This document shows positions 21,146 to 31,414 of a stretch of DNA of 64,000 bases, in pieces. The stretch comes from Vitrella brassicaformis. Lineage: Eukaryota > Sar > Vitrellaceae. The notes below the pieces were generated by a model, which did not search any database, was not told where the DNA came from, and saw only the letters and a list, made by a program, of their open reading frames with translations. Within the stretch, counting starts at the first letter, position 1; each line of letters starts with the position of its first letter. The DNA lies in the NCBI GenBank assembly GCA_001179505.1, contig CDMY01001036.1, positions 1-64,000 on the forward strand, in the 5' to 3' direction. Position numbers and translations under genes: made by a program.

Positions 21146-23871
21146 TTATCCTGCCTTGGCGCTGAGGTCGGCATGGCGCCTGCAGCGACACAAGGCGCAA
21201 GAGTGCCGAAGAAAGTGTGTCTCGTCTCGCCAAGCGTACGTACCATGAACAGGTGGTGCAGCGGGGCAGACAATGCACGGCTGAGGAGTCGGTGATGTGG
21301 GGAGGCTCGTTGTTCCCAAAGCGACCGTCTCGTCTCTGTTCTCCGGCTGCTCGGGCGGCCAGTGTCTCGTCAAATATCGCGGGCTGGTGAATCTCCCTTT
21401 CTTGTGCAGCATGGAGCCAAGACGGCTGCCGATGACGGTGCTCTCGTACCTCGGCAGCCGTGAAATGTCACCGTCCGCCCATATGTCAAACACTTTCATG
21501 CGCTCACTTTGGACGTCAGTCCAGTACCAGCCTCGCGATTCCTTCAGTGACTCCCCGTCGCTCTCCGTCGTCGTGCGCTCCTCGATCCCTCTAATGCCTC
21601 TCTGCTGGCTGACGGCCTTCGTGGGGCTTGACGGCGGTGTCGGCCTCTTGATAGCGTCGCCCTTGTCACTCGTTTGGATGGCCTCCTTGGGTGACCCAGG
21701 TCCTCTAGAGGGAGGGGCAGGGGACGAGATTCCGCTCAATGGATGGACAGGTGAATCCCCCGTGTGATCCGTCTCAGTATCCTCCCTGCAGCTGCCGGCG
21801 GCTTTTTTGCACCAAGGGGGCGAAAGAGCCGAGGGGTGGGGTGTGGATGGGGCGCCAGGCCTTTCCAATGCGTCGCAGAGCGCCCTAACGGCATTGCATA
21901 GGGCGGTCACTCTCATCTGGTAGTCTGCATGATCGACGCTCGCGGCTGCAGCGACACGAGGCGCAGTAAGGGCGTCCCGTGGGCTGATGTCGTCATGTTC
22001 TGTGCCATAAGAGTACGTCTCAGCCGCCTCCCGTTGCTGCGCATCGCCATCTTGCCCATCATACGGTGGTGGGTCTGCACAAGGTCTTGTCCGGTGCCTC
22101 AGGAGGGCCTGCTTCAGCGCTGAGGTGTCGAAATCCTCACATCGCAACACCGATCGCATCTCCATGTTGTCGGTCTGTCGTGTCCTCGCCTGTGGAGAGT
22201 CCCCCCAGCCGAACCGTGGCAGTGACGCATCAACAGCGGAAAGGGGAGACGGCCGACCGCGGAATGTGAAGACAGGACTGTCCGTGCGGGACTTTGCATT
22301 GAGCGTGGGGCTCGCTGTTGCTTCGTTGGAGGGCCGTGCAGCAGACTGAGTTGCCAACCTCGCCTTGGTTGCTGGTGTGCGGGCGGTATGATCCGCTCTC
22401 GATGACAGAGTGGTCTTGTTGAGCCTCTTGAGCCGTCTGTTGAGCCGGTCGACAGCAGTGAGTGTCGCAGCCAGCTTGCGAGCCTCAGAAGGGAACACTT
22501 GCTCAGTGAAGCTCTTGCACATCCGCATCGTGTCTCCCAGGATTTTGGCCCGAAGGCTCTTGGCTTCCCTCAGGACGCCCTTGGGAGCTGGTGCCCTCAG
22601 ATACTGACCGCTACTTCTGACGGAGGCGGCTGCTGTTGCACTGTTGGGCCGGATAGTGCTGGCTGTGGACTTTGTCCTGGTCGGCTTCGCCCTTCGTGCC
22701 ACATTGGCTTTGGTCGATGGTAGGCTTGTACGGGACGGCGCAGAAGGCACTGGCACCTGTCCACAGCGACAAAAGGATGCAAAGCGAAGGCCCTCCTTTG
22801 GCAGAGTTCATTTACCTGAGAGAAGAGCGATGCCTTGAGAGGCTCCGCACGATACGGCGGCACCAGCAGCGACGGCATCTTGTACTCTGGAAAGTTCCAC
22901 ATGGACAAGCTGCTCAGCCTCTCAAAGAAGCGATCCTCATCAACAGAACTCATTGGCAGGACGGCAGAAGATGCTGGCACCTCATTGTCTGTCTTGGCTC
23001 CACCCATGACGTCCTCCGGGCTTGAGGGCCGCGACTCAGCAGCCAAACCCATCGGCACCGGCTCTGGAACATTGGTGTCGCCCTTCTTCACCTTGCCCTT
23101 CCTTCTCGCGCCTGCCGAGGCTGACGACGATGGCAAAGGCAGCTTCTTCAGAGCTGCGCCGGCGGGTGGCCTCTGCTGATCGGAGGCAAGTCCTCTGGCG
23201 GTGGGCGCCGATGACCGGCTCCTCCTTCGCATAAGCGTTTCGGGCTCAGTCGTGTCCCCTTTTCTCTCGGTGCTGGCAGTCGATCTGTCGGCAATGGACG
23301 GCCCTGCTGCAGCCGACGTGGGATCCTTCCTTTCAGCCTGTTGTTCCACGGCAAGTGGGCCCGTCGGTGAAGGGAGGAGATCTAGAAGGAGGGGAACAGG
23401 TAGCCTGAGCTGAGAAACTGGTGGGGGCTTCCCAGCTGGTCCACTGACGTCTGCTGTCGACGTCACTCGATGAGGCGGAGCAGAGGGAGACCGGCGGACA
23501 TGCAAACTGAAATCGGGAGAGAGAGAGCCATTGCAGTTGGGTGAAGGGCCTTGTGGCACCCTCACCTTTTGATCGTTGGTTGCGCTGGGGCACCGGGATG
23601 CGGCGGTGGTCTTCGGCCCTTCCTCATTCCTCTGAGACGCGGTGAGACAAACTCCCGGCCCCGACGGGCCTTGCCTTTGCAGATGCGTCGCTAAGTCTAT
23701 ACCAAGCGCCGGCCGTACAAATGAATGCCCGAGGGAAGAAGAAGGAGAGCAAAACTGACGGATCGCTAGTTTAGCTCGCAAGCTTTCCACCGCTGCTGCC
23801 GACGCCAGAGGGGCAGTCAGCGATGGGCAAAGCGAAGAAGAAGAAGGCCAAGACGCACAGGGTGTCCCCAT
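21146..23871 (-). CDS. Large disordered hypothetical protein
   Basis: Two exons, 23871-22816 and 22756-21146, join in phase 0 through a 59-nt intron to about 888 aa. Composition is Ser/Pro/Arg/Thr-rich over most of the length, with low-complexity linkers. More ordered segments are DEDRFFERLSSLSMWNFPEY near the junction, a helical RLNRRLKRLNKTTL block, and GWYWTDVQSERMKVFDIWA near the C-terminus. The end has several Cys residues (CIVC, CALCRCRRH), perhaps a small metal site. No family recognised. The chosen ATG lies inside the first exon of the plus-strand gene at 23824, so the two coding regions overlap by 48 nt head to head. A missing upstream exon is possible. Confidence 0.65.
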
Positions 23872-24466
23872 ACGGCGAAGCTGGAGAGATGAGAGACGAG
23901 GACGACGATATAGTGGTGCGCCTGGACAGGCACTGTCATTCGCACAACACGCCAGCTCTTCCCCCCTGTGTCTGGATGGATGGATGAATGCAGATGTGTG
24001 GTGGCGACACACCCGACGCCACAAACATACGCGGCAAGAAAGAGGCAAGCAGCAGGAAAACCGACAACAGCGTCGCCACCAACCAGCAGGACGCGACGCC
24101 TTCCAAGGAGCCCGACGAGGAACCAGAGAAGAGCGCCAGCCGACGCTCAGTCATCCAGGTGAGAACCACTGGCACCGCCTGGAAACGGTCTCTCAGTCGT
24201 GGATGGCATCTTGTCTGTGTGTGCAGCGTCAGCATCAGGAGTGGAAGGCCATGAAGTCTCAGGTGGCCAAGCTCAAGAAGGAGAAGAAGAAGCTGCGCAA
24301 GCGCGTGGCCAGCGAGAGGGAGCGGAAGAAGACCATCAATAAGAAGATCAAGGAGCTGCTTCAGACGACACGGAAGCGGCATGACAGGGAGCTGGCGGCC
24401 ATGGGTTTGGGACCAGCCAGCCACCCAGAAGAGGACGATGAGCGCATGATGGACGATGACGACTGA
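23824..24466 (+). CDS. Small basic coiled-coil protein
   Basis: Three exons: 23824 to about 23913, about 23992-24159, and 24226-24466. The first donor is ATA|GTGGTG or one codon later, both phase 0, and the second intron is also phase 0. The protein is about 166 aa. It begins MGKAKKKKAKTHRVSPYG, a basic start common in nucleolar and ribosome-assembly proteins. A Lys/Glu/Asp-rich middle follows, then a long helix (KLKKEKKKLRKRVASERERK, then a TINKKIKELLQ block) and an acidic end, ERMMDDDD. A nucleolar or RNA-linked role is a guess from composition. No family is assigned. Confidence 0.65.
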
Positions 24467-24703
24467 CTGATGGGGGCCAAAGGGCAGGAGGATAGCAGGG
24501 TTGTGCAGAGCGGTTGTGGTGTGTCTGTGGTGGGTGAATAAACATCGGACCGATGTGCGTGCTGTGCTGTATCATTTAATGGCATTGCATTGAGAGCGGC
24601 AAATATGTCTGTCTGCTGGTCCGCTTCACTGACATCTCACTCCAGCACAAATTATCAACCAACAGTCATCATCCCACTGGCCACACATCGATGAACCCGT
24701 GTG

Positions 24704-26128
24704 TCAACCCATCTCCCTGGGCCGCCACCTCTTGCCCTTTTCCATCCACTTGCGTGTGTGTGTTTCATCGTCTTCCACCTCGCTCTCCCCCTCCCACCCT
24801 CCCTCCTCCCTCTCAGGCATCTCCTTGAGCTTCCCTCGCTTAAACGCGTCACTCAGCCTCTGCGTGTGGGGCCACAGGTCGGTCGTGCTGTAGTGCACGA
24901 CGTGATGGAACTGCTTCTGAAGGGGCAGGGAGACGCCGTCGGATGCCTCGCCGCTGAAGAGCTCCTCTACAGGCGTCAGCTCGGTGGGCGGCAGCTCGAG
25001 CATCTCGGTGTCGTGATCGATCGACCAGGGAGCCATGATATAGTAGATGCCTCTCTTCAACGACTCCTCTGGTGCGACGGGCAAGGATGAGAATGAGTGT
25101 CACATGCGCTGCGTCGTGTGTGTACCTCCTGTGGCGGCCTTCTTCAGCGTGCCTTTCGCCTTGGCCAGGTGGGGAGCAGACAGGGCAACAAAGTGGGACA
25201 GTGCACACACTGACCGGCCCACGATGACATCGAAACGGGCCCGCTCGTCCAGCTTCTCTATTGACACATTGGTCACCGTGACGTTGGCCAGCCCTGCAGC
25301 ACACACTACACGATAGTGACTGCCTGCCTATGCGTCTTCTCCTCCATCCTTCTTACGCAGGGGATGTATGACTTTGTTGAGCACTTGGGATGCGAAGAGT
25401 GAGGCGTCGATGCAGTGCACTCGAAGCTCAGGATACACTATGGCCAGCGGTATGCCTGGGAAGCCACAGCCACTACCTGCAAACAGCACCCCGGCCATCC
25501 AGGCAGTCAGGCAGACAGGACAGCACGCCAGGACGCCAGGACGCCTTCATCTCACCTACGTCCAATAGAGTGACGGGCGGCTTCCTGCCCACAAACTGCT
25601 GCAAGTTCATGGCTCGTGTCAGGGCCAGCGACAGCAGCAGATGCCGTGTTTCGAGCCTCCTGAGGTCAGCCGGACTCATAGACGGCTTGCCCTGCTCCTT
25701 CAGCTGCGCATTCACCTCCCGCACTCGGCTGCAGAAGAGCTCCAGACGCGGCCAATCCCAGCTGTAGCTCTCACCAACTGACAACAGACAGACAGACACA
25801 GGTCCACTGGTTGTGACAGTGAGGTGTGCGACGTTTCTGCCTCTGTCTGTGGCTCACAGAAGTGACGCACGAAGTCCAGGTGTCGTCTGCTGCTCTCCAG
25901 CGCGTCTGTTGAGGCAACATCCCTTCTCCGCTGCCGTGCTGTCACTGTCTGCCGGAGCCTCTGTCGCCACTCATCGGCATCGACACTGGATCTTGCTGCG
26001 GTGTCGGAGCTGTCAGACGAGCTTGAGGCAGCGAAGCCGCGGCAGCTTGACAGTCGAATGAGGGGATGAGGGATGGCGCCTAGAGATAGAGGCGCCTGGG
26101 CGGGACGAGCACGACGGAGCAATGGCAT
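24704..26128 (-). CDS. rsmG: rRNA small-subunit m7G methyltransferase, RsmG/GidB family
   Basis: Five exons, 26128-25858, 25777-25556, 25476-25357, 25293-25126 and 25068-24704, give about 381 aa with all phases closing. RsmG uses S-adenosylmethionine to methylate N7 of a guanine in the 530 loop of bacterial-type 16S rRNA. Family marks are LDVGSGCGFPGIPLAI (SAM-binding loop I), ELRVHCIDAS at the second strand, and FDVIVGRSVCAL followed by the Leu-rich FVALSAPHL. The first ~60 residues are Arg/Ser-rich (LLRRARPAQAP, then SSCRGFAASSS), like an organelle transit peptide, so action on plastid or mitochondrial ribosomes is likely. The C-terminus extends about 100 residues beyond bacterial RsmG and ends in a Lys/Glu-rich tail. 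The first exon overlaps a plus-strand frame from 26073. Confidence 0.88.
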
Positions 26129-26278
26129 TCAGGACGACGGCGCATCGGTAACAGAACAAGACGAACAAGCGTTGCTTTCGATAGATCTGCAGATGCGCAT
26201 GGCGCTGCAGTTATCCCTGGGAAGAGCCCCGCGGATGCATACTCCGACAACGTCCATGGCTGCACTCCACAGACCCAG
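26073..26278 (+). CDS. Possible short ORF antisense to RsmG exon 1
   Basis: From ATG 26073 a plus-strand frame runs about 69 codons to a splice-like AG|GTGCACTC near 26278. It holds a helix, DEQALLSIDLQMRMALQLSL, resembling a ubiquitin-interacting motif. It overlaps the RsmG transit-peptide exon on the other strand, and a competing minus-strand frame (26589-26333) is also open. No downstream exon could be joined with confidence. Confidence 0.25.
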
Positions 26279-26613
26279 GTGCACTCAATGTATACGGCTC
26301 TATCTCGTTTGTTATGAGCGTGTGTGATGCGTCCCATACCTCCAACGCGCTCCTGAATCGCTCTTTTCTCTTCTTCAATCCTTCGAACGTCTGAGCTCGC
26401 AGCAGATCTCTCTGAGGGCTGCGTGGTCCGTGTATTTGCAACTAGATGCAGACATAGATCTCTCATCGCCTGTGAGTTGTTGGCAGCGATCTCTCTCCTC
26501 CCCTCCCGGTGGCTCTCCACTCGGTTCAACATGACCGCGGCACACTCACTGCCATCGCACGGCCGCGGCCACCGAAGGCTGCCCGCCACTGGATCTGAAC
26601 TCGTCCAATCCCT

Positions 26614-27069
26614 ATGGACAACTTGATGAAGCCGCGTGCTGAGCCAGAAGAGGAAGCTGAGCCGTCAAACCACGAAAAAGTGGATATCCCTCACAAGTTC
26701 ATGACGATGAGCAGCCTGTGGAAGAAGGGCGAGAGCTTCAACTGGCTGTTCTTTCCGACTCGAGTGGGCCTTTTTGGGCCGCCAGACAGCATCCTTCACC
26801 TGCGGCAGAAGGTAGCTCACGGACGCGCACACGCGCACAGGTCACAGGATGCGTACTGTACGTGTGCCTGGCTGCAGCTACTGGCATCTCTCCAGGAGAG
26901 CTTCCCATGGCTTCGCCTCAGCGTTGAGGACCTGATGGTCGATGTGACGAGCGTGGCCGAGTACAATGAGAGGGGAAACGCACCAGACAACCGCATCACC
27001 GTCACGTCGCTCATACGTGGGTGCATCAGGCACAGAGGGAGGGAGGGAGTGGCTGGTCAGTCAAGTGAT

Positions 27070-27104
<35 letters not shown>

Positions 27105-27358
27105 CTGTGTCTGTGTCTGTGTGTGTAGAAGCACCCACAATCGTGGACATCAGAACAGGTGGCCGTTTTGTGTACACAGAGGCATGTTCATGTTCGTCTA
27201 CGGCCTGTTTGTCTGTCTACGGCTGTGTGTGTGCAGAGCGCCTCAGTGCCTCAGTGTCCTCGGCTGTGAGGGATGAAACTGAAGAACACCGACGGCTCGA
27301 TTCAGCCGGAAGGATAGCTCGTGTGCCGAGGAATGGAATGAGCATGGCAGGAGAATGA
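26614..27358 (+). CDS. Hypothetical protein (four exons)
   Basis: Exons 26614-26811, 26878-27016, 27129-27158 and 27237-27358 close in phase to about 162 aa. The sequence is well mixed: SSLWKKGESFNWLFFPTRVG, GLFGPPDSILHLRQK, then SFPWLRLSVEDLMVDVTSV. An Arg/Glu-rich C-terminus follows (RDETEEHRRLDSAGRIARVP). Exon 3 is only 30 nt. A read-through of the following intron also stays open, giving a Cys-rich insert, so alternative retention is possible. No family recognised. The acidic N-terminus and single globular core suggest a small soluble protein. Confidence 0.6.
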
Positions 27359-29472
27359 AGGCCAGTAGTACTGGCGGCGTGTCTTGTCTTCCGTGTGTAA
27401 ATAAGGAGGCATGCGTTTCCTATGTTGATTTCTGTGGCTCTAGAGGGGAGTCGGTGACTTTCGTGGACTCATGATCTAGTGTCTTTGTCTTGGTCCGGAA
27501 GTTAGTTTATTCTGAGAGCATATGATGGATGCCAAGACCAACCACTCAGTCATCAATCAAACATGCCAACCCAGCTGTCTGTCTAGAGAGACATCGTATC
27601 TATCGGCACCCCGCCCTCAATCCATCTATCTATGGATCCGTCCGATCCATGCAGGTAGGCAGGCAGGGGCCAGAGGCTCAGCAGGCATGAGACATCAAAC
27701 GTAGCAGCTATGCTGCTCCCTCACACAGCCAGTTATGCGAACGCTCAAATACACATCGAGAGATCAAACACAAATACAAAAAGAGAGGACACAGTTGACC
27801 AAGAAAACAGATCGGACAGATATGGAGGGGGCGAAGTCTGCCTGGGAGCCACGAGACATTCATGCAGCCCGCAAGCCAGACGTCGGTCAACACAACGATC
27901 CATGCAAAGCTGTAACAGCAGCAAACAGGCAGGCTGTCTTGAATCCATCCATTGTACGATCGATACATACGTTCACGTAGCCGTACGGTGATATGATTCA
28001 AAGCAGCCAGCAAGACTCTCAGCACCCGATGGGGCCAAGAAAAGTGACACGCACACACACACGGGGAGAGAGAGAGAAGAAGATAATGGCTGTATTGGCA
28101 GGTGCAGACAAACATACGGTTCCACAAAGCATGCAGCCAAGGCAGAGGTCGGAAATGAAGCAAGGCAGGACTCAATCAACCATAGGTTCGTGCATGAGTA
28201 TATATGTCCACATGCACAGACACCGACAGACAAAGATCCCTAGCACGGACGAGCCACCGATGCCAACATGACACGCCACGCCCGCTCGCAAACCCATCCA
28301 CCACCCACTCGCCGCACATTTCACATTCACGCAGCCCCCGAGCAATGGCTGTCAGTGCGTCTCAACTTACTGGCTGGCACATCCCACCTTCACGCGGCGA
28401 CCACAGCTTAAAGGCTGTCTGTCGGCTACACACGCGCCCGTGAGGCCGATTCATCAGCCAGCCGCACGGCCCATCCATCAGAGTTCACGCCTGCACCAAA
28501 GGATGGTGAGATGCGCGCCCCCTGACGGCAGACTCATGCACAGACAACACCGCAGCAAAACCCTTGCCCAGAACAACCACACATACATGCGGTAGTCAGT
28601 CGTGGAGAAGAGAAGCCAGCCACGAAGGAAGAAATGAGACATTCATTCACGTCCACTCCACGGCCAGAAACTCGTGTCTCAATCAGTCAGTGTGCCTGGC
28701 TGTACTGACGGTGAGAGGCCCTGCTCACTGTGAGCAGAGGCCTCTGTCAATTCGATATTCATGCACGTGTACGCAAACAAGGAAAAAGATCCCATACACA
28801 GAGACGATCGGGAGAAGATTCGGAGAGCCTAAGCCGGATGGAAAGGGGTTCATTCGCAGCCAGCTATTCCCTCACCCACCCACCTACGCACCCACCCCTC
28901 CCACATTCCCCTCGGAGCGAAGAGCAAGCGAAAGACGTGCCCAAAACGGAAGGAGCACGTTGCAAATTCCATGAGGCCCTAACCACCCACATCAGGCACG
29001 ATGCCGTGCATATACACATGTGTGCACTTTGTGTGTGCAGTGGACCCACGATTGATTGACCATGCCAGAGAGGGAAGGAGACAGAGGGGGGGGGGTGTGT
29101 ACGGACGAGAAGAACTTCTAGATGTAGCAAGACACGATTGACCAAAGAGACAGAGCCTAGCGACGAAGACGAGCCTAACACGGAGTGAGAGGGGTTCATT
29201 CGCAGCCAGCTTTTCACTCACTCACTCACACACCCACACACCCGACAAAGCAGGAAGGAGTCAAGCACTCAGTCGGCCAGTCAGTCAGCCAGAAGATATA
29301 TCACACCCAGTGATAGGTGCAGTGCACCATACCAGCCAAGCCAACCAGAGAGGGACGCACTCGTGAAGGAAGAGGACAGCCCTACATGCACACAGTGAGA
29401 AGGGGACATACACAGAGAGATTTATGATAGGCGCCCATCAAGTTTGGTGCACAAAGAGACATCCACTCCCAC
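27359..29472. other. 2.1 kb stretch without supported coding exons
   Basis: CA- and GA-rich on the plus strand (TG/TC-rich on the minus strand), which in this window marks transcription on the minus strand. It is therefore probably the downstream untranslated region of the gene ending at 29473, or an unrecognised noncoding transcript. It contains a short duplication: about 28828-28890 resembles about 29160-29235 around GGGGTTCATTCGCAGCCAGC. No tRNA-like fold was spotted by eye. Confidence 0.45.
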
Positions 29473-30987
29473 CTATGATGTTGCTGTGAGGGAGTCGGAG
29501 CTGCCGCTTGCTGCAGTCGTGTTTGTCTGCTGGTGCTGGAGCTGCGCACATTCATTCACACACACATCACTACACACACACATGACCACACGCATAGCCA
29601 CCTACCGGCGTCGACGGCTTGTTGTTGTCTCGAATGGTTATGGAAATTGACATCTCCCCCTACACAAATACGTGGGAGAGACATATGTATGTGTAAATGA
29701 CTATGTATATGCCTTTCTGTCTATCTCTGTGTCTGTCTGTCTGTTTGTCTGCTCGCTCCCGTACCTTGGCTGTGTTCTGGGTCGCCGAAGCGGTGATGAT
29801 GTTGTCGAGGCCGACTCGCTCGGCCACCGTCGCGACAACTGCGGCCTGCATATTGGAAGGAATGGTTGCAGGATGCCATCGAACGAGCGAATGAATGGTG
29901 TTTTAGTCGTGCTATGTCGATCTGTGCAAGCGTGTATACCAGGTTCTCTTTGGGTGTGAGGTCTATGTCAGTGATGACCTTCTGCAGTTCCTCAAACCAC
30001 TCCAAGGCCTTGGCAGGCCACTGTAGAGAGACAAACAGACGGGCAGGAGGGAGAGAGACAGACAGACAATGAGACAGACAGACAGGCAGTTGGAAATACA
30101 GAAGAATGTGCATGGGCGCTGGCTCTGTGTTTCAATGCTTACGTGATAGCCCCAAGAGGTCTGCAGAGTCTTGAGACGGAACACGGCTGCCTGCAAAAGG
30201 AAACACACACAGAGAGAAGAAGGACAATACATGGACGTGTCTGAGCTTGTCGATATGTATCCGTGCACATAGACAGACAGACAAACAGACCGACAGACAG
30301 TCACGTATACACCCACCAGCTGCTCCTTAATCTGTGTGTAGATCTTGAAGGCTTCCAACATGTCTCCACCCTTACAGGCCGTCTTGAACTGCGACAAATC
30401 GTCCATCCAGAGACATACACATACATCACAACAATCATGAGATCGGATTCATGAAAGTAGCCTTCGCTCCCTCCTCCCCCNNNNNNNNNNNNNNNNNNNN
30501 NNNNNNNNNNNNNNNNNNNNNNNNNNNNNNNNNNNNNNNNNNNNNNNNNNNNNNNNNNNNNNNNNNNNNNNNNNNNNNNNNNNNNNNNNNNNNNNNNNNN
30601 NNNNNNNNNNNNNNNNNNNNNNNNNNNNNNNNNNNNNNNNNNNNNNNNNNNNNNNNNNNNNNNNNNNNNNNNNNNNNNNNNNNNNNNNNNNNNNNNNNNN
30701 NNNNNNNNNNNNNNNNNNNNNNNNNNNNNNNNNNNNNNNNNNNNNNNNNNNNNNNNNNNNNNNNNNNNNNNNNNNNNNNNCCTCCCGCCTTCCTCCCCCC
30801 CGCCCTCCGATCTCCTTACCTCAATCACCAGCGTCTCCAGCTGGCGAAGGGTCTTTCGTCGTGCTCGGGCGGCATGTCGGTGGGAATAACCGTTGAGTGT
30901 CTTCGGCTTTGAAGGAATGGCGGCTCCCGCCAAGAGGCCAAACGACCCGAACACATAGATCCCCAGCATAAGCTCGGGCAGCACCAT
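29473..30987 (-). CDS. Hypothetical protein, seven phase-0 exons
   Basis: Exons 30987-30820, 30388-30317, 30190-30143, 30020-29940, 29845-29765, 29659-29606 and 29541-29473 give about 190 aa. Every exon is a multiple of three and all six introns are phase 0. The N-terminus MVLPELMLGIYVFGSFGLLA is hydrophobic and may be a signal anchor or membrane helix. A basic linker (HRHAARARRKTLRQLETL) follows. Then come short helical exons: CKGGDMLEAFKIYTQIKEQL, WPAKALEWFEELQKVITDID, and VVATVAERVGLDNIITASAT. The Ser/Thr/Gln-rich end is probably disordered. No family recognised. The first intron contains a 300-N assembly gap, so a further exon could be hidden there. Confidence 0.6.
30481..30780. other. 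Assembly gap (300 N)
   Basis: Exactly 300 N, so the true length is likely unknown. Both flanks are CCTCCC-rich, suggesting a polypyrimidine repeat that stopped assembly. It lies in an intron of the minus-strand hypothetical gene. Any protein frame drawn across it is an artefact. Confidence 0.98.
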
Positions 30988-31414
30988 CTTTTCGATTCTG
31001 GGGGTGCTGGATGCCAGACGGAGGAGGGATAGCCGAGTGGCTGAGCAGGGGCGGGCGGACTCCTCGCAGCAGCAAGGGGGGGACGAAGGGCGGACTCTTC
31101 GCAGCAGCAAGGGGGGGACGAAGGGGTGTCGAGGAAAAGCCTTGCGAGCAAGGGGCGACGAGTTGCGGTGATGAAAGCCGGTAGAATTCCGAGTTCCGAA
31201 GGAAGAATTCGAATGGGGGCACACAGTGGTATGGGGCCCAAAGACTCGTGTGCAATCGTCTGTGAACGACGAACATGAAGCATTAAAAGTCGTTGTCCAT
31301 CCATCCACGGATGCCACCAACACGAGGTGGCACATCTGTCCTGCATGTCCATCTATCTTAATTCATCAAACAGGCGCACAGGCTACGTACCCATCTGGCT
31401 GGCTGGCTGGCTGG
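30988..31414. other. Spacer between two minus-strand genes
   Basis: About 430 bp with the 36-bp tandem repeat and, near 31395-31415, a (GGCT)n run directly after the SEC13 stop codon. No coding frame. Confidence 0.5.
31041..31121 (+). repeat. Two-copy tandem repeat of about 36 bp
   Basis: The unit GGCGGACTCCTCGCAGCAGC followed by AAGGGGGGGACGAA occurs twice in direct tandem with one base change (CTC to CTT). It lies 50-130 bp upstream of the ATG of the minus-strand gene at 30987, so it sits in that gene's promoter or leader. Confidence 0.8.

Noticed and set aside
30301-31335. 344-residue minus-strand frame across the N gap
   Set aside because: It translates 300 N and runs through intron sequence. 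Only the part from 30987 to 30820 is a credible exon.
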